Assembly: GCA_020072585.1 (NCBI GenBank) | Contig: JAIQGL010000008.1 | Coordinates: 62,001-126,000 of the forward strand | Source of the DNA: Terriglobia bacterium | Lineage (GTDB): Bacteria > Acidobacteriota > Terriglobia > Terriglobales > Acidobacteriaceae | DNA length: 64,000 bases | Reading direction: 5' to 3' | Part shown: positions 53,303-60,610 of the stretch, one piece after another | Position numbering within the stretch: position 1 is the stretch's first letter | How the letters are laid out: every line of letters begins with the position of its first letter | Made by a program: the position numbers and the translations under genes | Notes under the pieces: generated by a model | The model's database searches: none | Told to the model about the DNA's origin: nothing | What the model saw: the letters and a program-made list of their open reading frames with translations, nothing else

Positions 53303-53480
53303 ACCAGTGCAGTTCAGCTAGACATATCGTACCATTGGCAAGGCGAATCGACGCAATTCCTTTCAGTTTCCTCCACCGAACGCCGCCGTAAGCTTTTCGA
53401 AGTCTTTTATGTTCGCGAATTGACTTACCGGATGCGATGATCTGAACTTCCGAAATAGTTCCCACAATATTAAAGTTCAT
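53247..53480 (-). CDS. Small uncharacterised protein of an overlapping gene pair (77 aa)
   Basis: MNFNIVGTISEVQIIASGKS, IREHKRLRKAYGGVRWRKLK, GIASIRLANGTICLAELHWY, then EAHGIGRKETKIKRILS. A small alpha+beta basic protein. The string RWRKLKG and the LAELHWYEAHGIGRKE ending resemble a recurring family of hypothetical proteins, often found with the neighbour family described at 53015 (memory only; not checked). The final histidine/glutamate-containing segment (HWYEAHGIG) is the most conserved-looking part and could be an active site or binding motif. The gene is 13 bases after the Mrr-N gene and overlaps the next gene by 56 bases. Confidence 0.7.
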   Translation of the reverse strand: MNFNIVGTISEVQIIASGKSIREHKRLRKAYGGVRWRKLKGIASIRLANGTICLAELHWYEAHGIGRKETKIKRILS

Positions 53481-53493
53481 TCCACGTCCACCG

Positions 53494-53994
53494 CTATTTC
53501 TGCGTGCGCTTCATTGTTTCCAACCATTGTTTGCCTTCGTCAGTAATCTCCCACACTCCACGAGGAGAACCAGATTTGACAAGCCCCTGACGAACCATAT
53601 TGAATCTTTGCCACGCTGTGCGATTGCGCCATCGCACGTCGATCCCGCTCGGTAGCCTTTCACGATCCCCGGGAGTAAGAATGTGATCCAGTTTCTGTCC
53701 CACCCTCTCTATGACCTGGTCTCCTTTGGCTGAGCCTCCAAACTCGAGGAGCGACTCTAGTATTGCTGGCCAATAAATGTGAGCTGGGGTGAAGTGTTCA
53801 CGAATTGCCGAAAATGCCAGCCCTTCCATATCGGATGGGTGTTCTGGTACGTCAGGAAGCAACCGGTCAATAGCTTCTATCTGCTGACGGATTCTAGACA
53901 TCTTTTGGCTTATTTCTTGGTAATCATCATTCAACTCCACTAACTCTTGTTCCAAGCTCTCTCGCCAAAGACGCAGCTCTTGTTCCATCGCCAT
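53494..53994 (-). CDS. Coiled coil plus Mrr-N-type winged-helix protein (166 aa)
   Basis: Residues 1-48 form a heptad coiled coil (EQELRLWRESLEQELVELND). Residues 70-165 match a winged-helix domain like the N-terminal DNA-binding domain of Mrr restriction systems: PAILESLLEFGGSAKGDQVI, LTPGDRERLPSGIDVRWRNR, TAWQRFNMVRQGLVKSGSPR, GVWEITDEGKQWL. There is no Mrr nuclease domain, so it is likely a stand-alone DNA-binding protein or a regulator. It is preceded by the AT-rich stretch with an inverted repeat (54038-54088) and followed by two small genes. Confidence 0.75.
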   Translation of the reverse strand: MAMEQELRLWRESLEQELVELNDDYQEISQKMSRIRQQIEAIDRLLPDVPEHPSDMEGLAFSAIREHFTPAHIYWPAILESLLEFGGSAKGDQVIERVGQKLDHILTPGDRERLPSGIDVRWRNRTAWQRFNMVRQGLVKSGSPRGVWEITDEGKQWLETMKRTQK

Positions 53995-54037
53995 ATATCA
54001 AACCCACAATTTTACTTTCTTAAATGCTAACCCAACC

Positions 54038-54088
54038 ACAAACAAAACACAACAAACAAAAAGGTAGTTGTTGTGTGTATTTGTTTGT
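54038..54088. promoter_or_regulatory. AT-rich imperfect inverted repeat upstream of the Mrr-N gene
   Basis: ACAAACAAAACACAACAA (54038-54055) pairs with TTGTTGTGTGTATTTGTTTGT (54068-54088, allowing gaps). The region 54001-54170 is markedly AT-richer than the genome. It could be an operator for the winged-helix protein encoded beside it, or a terminator for the gene ending at 54171. Confidence 0.5.
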
Positions 54089-54170
54089 TTATTTTATTGA
54101 TAATAAAGGCTTTATAAGTGAAAAAAATCTGGAGTCATTGTGGCCGGGAAAATTGAAGAAATAAGGTTTT

Positions 54171-55367
54171 TCACTGCAACGGCGTGCTTGCCCCCTCAAA
54201 AACCTTTGTTACCGTACTCCGCCCGACGCCATAGATGATGAAGCTTTTCTCGTCAAAGCTGTATTCACGGAAGAGAAGCTCAGCCAGACCATCGCCATCA
54301 ACATCGACCGCGTCAATCAACTCAAGCCGGGGCGCCACGTCCAAGCGTGAAGAGTCCGTCACACTGGCCGCAAGCTTTTGCGGCACGCCATCAAAATCCA
54401 CACGCGCAATGACAGTCACATATCGTGAGATAAATTTTCCCGGCGTACCTTTGCCGCCGGGAGCCAGATAGCTTCCGGGGACCTCCGCACTCAACACGAT
54501 GACGGCATCATTGCTCATGTCCAGATCAAAGGAACGCATGGCGATGTTCTTGAGCGAGTTCGGCGTGAGCTGAGCGTTCTCCCGGGGGAGCTGCGCCAGG
54601 GCGAGCTTGCGCATCTTGAGTTCCATCTGCTCCGCCTCTCCGGCTTTCCATTTAAATTCATAGGATCGGGGATCCGTGGACTCTGTGTCAGACACAGCCA
54701 CAAGAACCTTGGTGCCGGGTGTGAAGACCCGAGGGGTGGTCGAAGGGACAGCGCCTTCCACCGGAGTTGGTTTGGGCTGCGGTGGCTCGGCCGGTTCCTG
54801 CTTTTGAGGATCGCGCCGCTTCAGCGTTGGACGGTCCGCATCCTCGGATGGAGTAGCTGGAGCAGTGTCTGCCGATCCTGCCCCCGCACCGGACGGAGCG
54901 GGAGTGCCTGTGGGAGCGGCCGCTGTGGTGCTATCGCCGTGACGAATAATCGGCCGGTCGTCGCCGGCGACCACGGGCGGCGGAGGCGGCGGTTTTTTGA
55001 TAAGGTCCACGGGCTGCCACTTACCAAGCGCCGTCCAGCCATGGCTGTTTGTGCCGCTTAAGATGGTGGCATAGCCCGCGGGCATGCCAGACGTCTGCCC
55101 TTCATATACGATTCCGTTCTCAAGGGCCATGGGACGTGGCGACGACTTGTAGATGCCAGCGTCATTGAAGCGGCCTTCATCCAGAATGGTCACCGGGAAA
55201 ACGCGCGTGGAAACAATTCCGGCTGAGTCGGTTGTGATCTCAAGAACGGCGGTGGCACGCAGTTTGTGGGCCTTACGCCGCTGCGCCGTGGCACCAGCAA
55301 GAGCAGCAGCACACACCAGCACAAGAGCCGCGCTGGCCAGAAACTTTCTTCTGCTATATAAATTCAT
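54171..55367 (-). CDS. Exported hypothetical protein with Pro/Ala-rich middle and FG-GAP-like end
   Basis: Start at 55367 chosen because it gives the signal MNLYSRRKFLASAALVLVCA (with a twin-arginine-like SRRKF). The longer frame upstream is mostly antisense to the peroxiredoxin gene. Residues 40-140 are a beta-rich domain, then a low-complexity Pro/Thr/Ala/Glu stretch (KKPPPPPPVV; TPAPSGAGAG), then a second beta domain (YEFKWKAGEAEQMELKMRKL; YVTVIARVDFDGVPQKLAAS). VDVDGDGLAEL near residue 358 is a calcium-binding-like FG-GAP/Dx[DN]xDG turn. The function is unknown. The start is only 24 bases from the divergent peroxiredoxin start. Confidence 0.75.
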   Translation of the reverse strand: MNLYSRRKFLASAALVLVCAAALAGATAQRRKAHKLRATAVLEITTDSAGIVSTRVFPVTILDEGRFNDAGIYKSSPRPMALENGIVYEGQTSGMPAGYATILSGTNSHGWTALGKWQPVDLIKKPPPPPPVVAGDDRPIIRHGDSTTAAAPTGTPAPSGAGAGSADTAPATPSEDADRPTLKRRDPQKQEPAEPPQPKPTPVEGAVPSTTPRVFTPGTKVLVAVSDTESTDPRSYEFKWKAGEAEQMELKMRKLALAQLPRENAQLTPNSLKNIAMRSFDLDMSNDAVIVLSAEVPGSYLAPGGKGTPGKFISRYVTVIARVDFDGVPQKLAASVTDSSRLDVAPRLELIDAVDVDGDGLAELLFREYSFDEKSFIIYGVGRSTVTKVFEGASTPLQ

Positions 55368-55391
55368 TGCCGTTATAAACACAGGAAATCC

Positions 55392-55850
55392 ATGGAAGTT
55401 AATGATAAAGCCCCGGAGTTCTCTCTTGCTAATGAAGAGGGTAAAACAGTCGCACTGAAAGACCATCGAGGAAAGAACGTGGTCCTGTTCTTTTACCCCA
55501 AAGCCAACACGTCCGGTTGAACGATTGAAGCGTGCGGGTTCCGCGACGCATTCCAGAAAATCCAGCGGGCTGGCGCTGTTGTACTCGGCATCTCCGCCGA
55601 TAAGCCGTCTGCCCAGAAGAAGTTCAAAGAGAAAAACGACCTTCCCTATTCGCTTCTGGCGGATGTGGACAAGGCCGTCTGTATCAAGTATGGCGTGCTC
55701 AAGGAAAAGAGCATGTATGGCCGGAAATATATGGGCATCGACCGGACCACGTTCGTGATCAGCCCGGAAGGAAAGATCTCCGCAATTCTCAGCGGGTTGA
55801 AGCCGGACGAGCATGCCGGAGCGGTCATTGCAGCTTTGAAAGGCCTGTAA
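55392..55850 (+). CDS. Selenocysteine-containing Bcp-type peroxiredoxin (in-frame TGA at catalytic position)
   Basis: Read through one in-frame TGA (55518-55520), this is a 152-residue thiol peroxidase of the Bcp/PrxQ family that reduces hydroperoxides. It opens MEVNDKAPEFSLANEEGKTV, then VVLFFYPKANTSG-U-TIEAC, where family members have YPKADTPG-C-TTEAC. The TGA (residue 43) replaces exactly the peroxidatic cysteine, and the resolving cysteine C48 is kept. The rest is intact: GFRDAFQKIQRAGAVVLGIS, ADKPSAQKKF, TTFVISPEGKISAIL. No other stop or frameshift occurs, and codon use is like the neighbours. A SECIS-like hairpin follows the TGA. AGGAA lies 6 bases before the ATG. A plain cysteine-to-stop mutation is less likely, since both motif sides are conserved. 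Confidence 0.9.
55518..55549 (+). promoter_or_regulatory. Bacterial SECIS element directing Sec insertion at the TGA
   Basis: TGA at 55518-55520, then a stem GCGTGCGG (55530-55537) / CCGCgACGC (55541-55549), 8 pairs with one bulged G (55545) and the apical loop GTT. The loop begins with G at 55538, 18 nt past the TGA, inside the 16-37 nt window and with the G near the loop start required in known bacterial SECIS elements. The GU at the loop recalls that of E. coli fdhF. Confidence 0.82.
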
Positions 55851-55897
55851 CAGAGCGTGGCGAAAGTCATTTTTTCGCCAGCGTTTTGTTTTCAGAG

Positions 55898-55919
55898 GCT
55901 TTTCAGCCCCTGAAAAAGC
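55898..55919 (+). terminator. Hairpin after the peroxiredoxin gene
   Basis: GCTTTTCAG (55898-55906) pairs with CTGAAAAAGC (55910-55919) with one extra A and loop CCC. It lies 48 bases after the stop. There is no T-run directly after it. Confidence 0.45.
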
Positions 55920-56084
55920 TGGCATGTTACTTCGGTAACGCCTCATCACGCTGAAGACTGCTGAAGATTGATTGCAATCCTGGCCTGGCTGACAGACAAT
56001 CTGCCGGCAGCCCTCCCATCCACATAATCCAGACAAGTTGCCTTACACCCGTAACTCCCATTTTCGGGAAGGTAAGGAGAACGT

Positions 56085-56810
56085 ATGAAAAATTTATTGG
56101 TAATTGCAGTTATGCTGCTTTTTGGTCTGGCGACTCTCGCTCAGGACGGCAAGGACAAAAAGCAAGACAGAAAAGATCATTCCCCGGCCGCTAAATCCTC
56201 CGACAAACAACACGACAACGAGCAAGCCGAACGGGATGAGCATGGCCGGAAGCACATGAAGTTCACCCAGGAAGGTGAATTCGCTTCCGTCTCCACTGCT
56301 CTCGGTTTCGACGCCAGCATCAACCTGAATGTCTCGCGCGGCTCCAGCTCAACTTCCCCAACCGCAACGTTCATCAATTTCATCTTCTTCCAGTTCTCAA
56401 GCGATCACAGCGTCGAAACCATCACCCAGATCTTCGGGGAGATCCCCAACAGCGCCTTCACTGGCACAAACACGAAAAGCCTGGTTCTGGATCTCGACAC
56501 CAGTACGCTTGATCCCGCCACCTCCTCCAGCACCACGTGCACGCTAGACGTAATTACCTTTACCATCACCTGCGGCCCCGGTACCCTGGGCACAATCCAT
56601 CTGGCGTTTAGCGAAAACGGCATCCAGGCCACCCGCATTCTGAACCTGGTAGAAGAAGATATAGCCGGGCCCGTGACCACGCTCATCCACCGCAAGTCAG
56701 ACAATGGCACGGCGGATGTTCAGGGTTTCGTGTTTGGCATGCCGGTTTCAAGTTCCGCGGCGTCCGTGGGCGTCAACTTTAGCTCGAGCGTGGAGATTAC
56801 CCGGCACTAA
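56085..56810 (+). CDS. Secreted hypothetical protein (241 aa)
   Basis: Signal peptide MKNLLVIAVMLLFGLATLAQ, with GGTAAGGAG just upstream. A Lys/Asp/His/Glu-rich hydrophilic segment follows (DGKDKKQDRKDHSP, EQAERDEHGRKHMKFT). A beta-sandwich-like domain comes next (NVSRGSSSTSPTATFINFIF; DLDTSTLDPATSSSTTCTLD; ITFTITCGPGTLGTIHLAFS) with two cysteines that could form a disulfide. It ends NFSSSVEITRH. Family and function are not recognised. Confidence 0.72.
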   Translation: MKNLLVIAVMLLFGLATLAQDGKDKKQDRKDHSPAAKSSDKQHDNEQAERDEHGRKHMKFTQEGEFASVSTALGFDASINLNVSRGSSSTSPTATFINFIFFQFSSDHSVETITQIFGEIPNSAFTGTNTKSLVLDLDTSTLDPATSSSTTCTLDVITFTITCGPGTLGTIHLAFSENGIQATRILNLVEEDIAGPVTTLIHRKSDNGTADVQGFVFGMPVSSSAASVGVNFSSSVEITRH

Positions 56811-56922
56811 CCGGCGAACGATCGAACGAGCATTGTCTTTGAGATTGAGGCGGGGAAGTAACGGGTCACGCAGACTTATTGCCGACCGTTATCTCCCCGC
56901 ACTTAAGGAAGTGTCTCAGTTT

Positions 56923-56939
56923 GCCGAAGCGACTTCGGC
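56923..56939. terminator. Hairpin between convergent genes
   Basis: GCCGAAG (56923-56929) and CTTCGGC (56933-56939) pair perfectly around CGA, in the gap between the stops at 56810 and 56963. TTC follows on the plus strand, and AAACT precedes (giving a short T-run on the minus strand). Confidence 0.55.
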
Positions 56940-56962
56940 TTCAGCTTCTGTGAGCTGGAGGG

Positions 56963-57511
56963 CTATTTCGATCCAGTAATGGTGAAGGTTAGGACACTCT
57001 CCGCGGGGATTGTGACTTCCTGCTTGCCCGTGGCGGCAGCAACTCCGGTTCCAGCACCGGCTCCGGCGGCAGCGCCAATGGCCGCGCCTTTACCGCCCCC
57101 GGCCAGGGCGCCAATCAGGGCTCCAGCGCCAGCCCCGCCGCCGATCTTGGTGGCGTTGCTCTTGGTGTGGCTCTTGCCTTTGCGGGAAACACGCGAGCTA
57201 TAAACCGTCTCGCCTTTGATTGAGGTAAGGCGCAGGGAAAGCTCTCCTGGTTTGTGCAGGCGTCCGCTGCGGTTCACGTAAGTGACCTTTCCTTTCACCG
57301 GATCGCCGGCCTTAGCCAGGGTCTTACCATCGGCAACAATGTCGCTGGTCAAAGTTCCGCTCCAGGCCTGTTCCTTGTGCGCAGTGGCCGAGCTCAGAGA
57401 AGTATTCAGCCGGACAGTCGCGCGGCTGCCTGAGGGGATTGTTCCCGCGCCAGCCCCCAACGATGATGTAATCAAGAGCATTGCCAGTGCAATAGATCTG
57501 CGAACTTTCAT
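56963..57511 (-). CDS. Exported glycine-zipper protein (182 aa)
   Basis: Start at 57511, chosen because GGAAGG precedes it by 3-8 bases and it begins the signal peptide MKVRRSIALAMLLITSSLGA. The longer frame to 57613 has no signal. The mature part has a beta domain (SRATVRLNTSLSSATAHKEQ; AWSGTLTSDIVADGKTLAKA; GDPVKGKVTYVNRSGRLHKP; ELSLRLTSIKGETVYSS), then a glycine zipper (GGGAGAGALIGALAGGGKGA and AIGAAAGAGAGTGVAAATGK) that would span a membrane or self-associate. It ends TIPAESVLTFTITGSK. This layout, a beta region that modulates the surface followed by a Gly zipper and a final beta-strand, recurs in Acidobacteriota; function unknown. Confidence 0.75.
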   Translation of the reverse strand: MKVRRSIALAMLLITSSLGAGAGTIPSGSRATVRLNTSLSSATAHKEQAWSGTLTSDIVADGKTLAKAGDPVKGKVTYVNRSGRLHKPGELSLRLTSIKGETVYSSRVSRKGKSHTKSNATKIGGGAGAGALIGALAGGGKGAAIGAAAGAGAGTGVAAATGKQEVTIPAESVLTFTITGSK

Positions 57512-57637
57512 AAACCTTCCTCCAGACGCGGCTACCAAAATAGTTTTCTGCCCAGGTTGAGAACTGCTGGTCTCAGGGCATAATTTTAATGCTGGATGTG
57601 TTGTGCTATACACTTTCCGCTGGAAACGGAGGAACTA

Positions 57638-59449
57638 ATGCGATCTTGGCCTTTCGTGCTTTTGCTTTTCGGGCTGTGCGCCAGTGGACGCGCCATTCCA
57701 CGGACAGAGGCCTCCAAAGCCCTGCATGATCTATTTGCAGCAGCCTGGGAACAGGAAATGCAGCAGCACCCTGAAGAAGCGTCCTTGTTGGGTGACCGGC
57801 GCTGGAATGATCGCTGGACGGACAAGAGCCTTGAGGCCTATGCCCGGCGCGACCAAGAAAACCAGGAGGTGCTGGCCAAGCTTAAGAGGATCGACCGCAA
57901 CGCACTGAGCAAAACCGACCAGCTCAATTACGACCTCTTCCAAAAACGCTACCTTGATCGCGTGGAGCAATACAAATCGCACTGGTTTCTGATGAGCTTT
58001 AACCAGCGTGAGGGCCCGCAATCCATTGATGATCTGGGCAGCTCTCTTCGCTTTGAAACTGTCAAAGACTATGAAGACTGGCTGGCCCGGATGCGTGAGC
58101 TTCCTACGCGCCTGGACCAGGAGATTGCCTTGTTGCGCCAGGGAATGCGCGAGCATATGGTCCATCCCAAGATCATCATGGAACGGATCCCAGCTCAGAT
58201 TGACAAGCAGCTCGTAAGCGATCCCACACAGAGCGGATTTTATAAGCCATTTACGAGCTTTCCCAAAGGGATTGGCGCATCCGATCAGCAACGTCTCCAG
58301 CAGGAGGCACGCCAGGCCATTGAGCAGCAGGTTGTACCGGCATTCACCAGGTTCAGGCAATTCTTCGTCGGCGAATACCTGCCCGCATGCTATGACAAGG
58401 TGGGCATCTGGCAGCTTCCGCAAGGCGAGCAGCTTTACGCAGTCTTGATCCGCCATCACACAACCACCAACATGACGCCGGAAGAGGTACACCAGACTGG
58501 CCTGAAGGAAGTGGCACGCATCAACAGTGAAATGGACCGCGTGATGCAGCAAACCGGATTCAAGGGCTCACGCGAGGAGTTCTTTAAATTCTTACGGACT
58601 GATCCGCAGTTTTTTTATAAAACTCCTGAGGAGCTGTTTCGGGCCTACAAAGCGGTGGCCAAAACGATTGATCCAAATCTGGTAAAGGTCTTTCGCACGT
58701 TGCCGCGAGAGCCTTACGGAGTTGAAGAGATTCCGGCAGCGTTTGCGCCGGACACAACGGCTGCCTACTATCGCCCGGGAGCGGCTGACGGATCGCGGGC
58801 CGGAACCTACTTCGTTAACCTTTATAAACCTGATGCCCGCCCCAAGTGGGAAATGATGGCGCTTTCACTCCACGAATCGGTGCCGGGACACCATCTTCAG
58901 ATTGCCAGAGCGCATGAACTGGGAGAAATGCCCAACTTTCGCCGCTATGGTGAATATAGCGCCTATGTTGAAGGTTGGGGGCTCTACGCTGAGTCACTGG
59001 GCGATGACATGGGCCTCTACAGCGATCCATATTCCAAATTCGGCCAGCTCAGCTATGAGATGTGGCGCGCAGTGCGGCTGGTGGTGGATACGGGCATCCA
59101 CGTGAAACATTGGACCCGCGAACAGGCCATCCGTTATTTCATGGAGAACTGCCCTAAACACGAACTGGATATCACCAACGAAATTGATCGTTACATTGCC
59201 TGGCCTGGGCAGGCGCTGGCATACAAGATCGGCGAATTGAAGATCAAGGCGTTGCGTGCGCAGGCACAAGAAAAGCTGGGCGCGAAATTTGACCTGAAGG
59301 AATTCCATGACGTGCTGCTGGGCTCGGGATCGGTGCCTCTGGACATCCTGGAGCGAAATGTGGATGAGTGGATCGCCAGCAAAGCACGGCCCGCGACGAA
59401 TTCCGCTCGTGGGGCTTCGAACGGATCCAGCTCGGCGTTAAAAAAGTAG
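57638..59449 (+). CDS. DUF885-family exported metallohydrolase-like protein
   Basis: Start at 57638, because GGAGG lies 6 bases upstream and it gives the signal MRSWPFVLLLFGLCASGRA. The DUF885 fold is helical with a HExxxGHH-type zinc site: LHESVPGHHLQIARAHE (about 420-437). Other family segments are LFAAAWEQEMQQHPEEASLL, NYDLFQKRYLDRVEQYKSHW, YVEGWGLYAESLGDDMGLYS, VRLVVDTGIHVKHWTREQAI and YIAWPGQALAYKIGELKIK. These resemble M32-like carboxypeptidases. Substrate unknown. It is fused transcriptionally with the acyltransferase gene: the stop and next start abut. Confidence 0.88.
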   Translation: MRSWPFVLLLFGLCASGRAIPRTEASKALHDLFAAAWEQEMQQHPEEASLLGDRRWNDRWTDKSLEAYARRDQENQEVLAKLKRIDRNALSKTDQLNYDLFQKRYLDRVEQYKSHWFLMSFNQREGPQSIDDLGSSLRFETVKDYEDWLARMRELPTRLDQEIALLRQGMREHMVHPKIIMERIPAQIDKQLVSDPTQSGFYKPFTSFPKGIGASDQQRLQQEARQAIEQQVVPAFTRFRQFFVGEYLPACYDKVGIWQLPQGEQLYAVLIRHHTTTNMTPEEVHQTGLKEVARINSEMDRVMQQTGFKGSREEFFKFLRTDPQFFYKTPEELFRAYKAVAKTIDPNLVKVFRTLPREPYGVEEIPAAFAPDTTAAYYRPGAADGSRAGTYFVNLYKPDARPKWEMMALSLHESVPGHHLQIARAHELGEMPNFRRYGEYSAYVEGWGLYAESLGDDMGLYSDPYSKFGQLSYEMWRAVRLVVDTGIHVKHWTREQAIRYFMENCPKHELDITNEIDRYIAWPGQALAYKIGELKIKALRAQAQEKLGAKFDLKEFHDVLLGSGSVPLDILERNVDEWIASKARPATNSARGASNGSSSALKK

Positions 59450-60610
59450 ATGGCCATTGTTGTAGCAGCGCGGTCTGAAGAGGCGGCAACAGCAGAGCGC
59501 AATGAGCGATTCTATCGGCCGGAGCTGGATGCCTTAAGGTTCTTTGCTTTTCTTGGTGTATTCATCTTTCACGCTGCGCCCCGGACGATGGATTTTTATG
59601 CTGCGGCGGGAGTTCCACGCTGGCTGGGCAACCTGCTTATCTCCACCTTTGGTGCAGGTGCGTACGGCGTGGACTTGTTCTTTGCACTAAGCGCTTACCT
59701 GATCACCACTCTCTTACTGCGTGAACGCGCAGCCACGGGAGCTGTGGATCTGCGGGGCTTCTATTTGCGGCGCATTCTTCGCATCTGGCCGCTCTATCTT
59801 ACGTTTGTGTGCTTTGCCGCACTTGCAGCCCTTGCAATTCCCGAACAGCATTTGCCGCTGCGTTATGTGGTTGGCTACTGTCTGTTGGCAGGGAACTGGA
59901 GTTACGTTCTCTACGGCCTGCCTGTTTCGTTTGCTATTCCGCTCTGGACCGTATCGATTGAAGAGCAGTTTTATCTGGCATGGCCGCTGGCGCTTCGCAG
60001 GGCCCCAGTCAGGATGATGGCGGCAATCGCAGTGGGATTGCTGGTGCTCGCCAACGTGTGGCGCGTGTGGCTTGCCTTTTCCTCCGTGCCGATCGAGGCT
60101 ATGGAATACAACACCTTCACCCGCCTCGATCCCATTGCGCTGGGGATACTGATTGCGCTGTTCAGCCACAGACTTCCTCAGCTCTCACGCTGGCAGCGCA
60201 GCGCACTTCTTGGCGGGAGTCTAGCCACATGGATTGCTGTTTATGCGTTCAGCGTTTCCAGCAACCCGCCGCGGCTCAGCACATGGAAGCTGACGCTGGG
60301 GCATCCGCTGACCGCGATCGCAAGTGTTGCAATCCTGCTTGCAGCCATGGGTTCACAGCATGTTTTTCTCCGCAATCGCGCGCTACTTTATCTGGGCAAG
60401 ATTTCGTACGGTTTGTATGTACTGCATGAGTTCGCTCATTACTGCGCAGTCCGTCTGGTTCACGCTTTTTCACCAGCAACGGTCGCTGCGCAATCACTGG
60501 TGGCGTTGGCGCTCACCATCTTGCTGGCGGCCGCTTCCTACCACTGGCTGGAAAGCCCATTTCTACGGCTGAAAGAGCGTTTTGCCCACGTGCAGTCGCG
60601 GCCCGTATGA
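59450..60610 (+). CDS. Membrane-bound acyltransferase (OafA/YrhL, acyltransferase-3 family)
   Basis: Transfers acetyl or acyl groups to envelope glycans such as O-antigen or peptidoglycan. Family motif RPELDALRFFAFLGVFIFHA (about 23-42) contains the catalytic-type His, and FGAGAYGVDLFFALSAYLIT follows with RRILRIWPLYLTF. About 9-10 hydrophobic helices run to the C-terminus (LYLGKISYGLYVLHEFAHYC). The start ATG directly follows the DUF885 stop. ATGA overlaps the AAG start. Confidence 0.9.
   Translation: MAIVVAARSEEAATAERNERFYRPELDALRFFAFLGVFIFHAAPRTMDFYAAAGVPRWLGNLLISTFGAGAYGVDLFFALSAYLITTLLLRERAATGAVDLRGFYLRRILRIWPLYLTFVCFAALAALAIPEQHLPLRYVVGYCLLAGNWSYVLYGLPVSFAIPLWTVSIEEQFYLAWPLALRRAPVRMMAAIAVGLLVLANVWRVWLAFSSVPIEAMEYNTFTRLDPIALGILIALFSHRLPQLSRWQRSALLGGSLATWIAVYAFSVSSNPPRLSTWKLTLGHPLTAIASVAILLAAMGSQHVFLRNRALLYLGKISYGLYVLHEFAHYCAVRLVHAFSPATVAAQSLVALALTILLAAASYHWLESPFLRLKERFAHVQSRPV

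Noticed and set aside
55392-55520. Peroxiredoxin read as a pseudogene with a premature TGA stop
   Set aside because: The TGA is at the catalytic cysteine codon, the rest of the protein is intact, and a SECIS-like hairpin follows at the right distance. A random nonsense mutation at just this codon is unlikely.
55368-56036. N-terminal extension of the 54171-55367 gene to 56036
   Set aside because: It runs antisense through the whole peroxiredoxin gene and hides a clear signal peptide at 55367.
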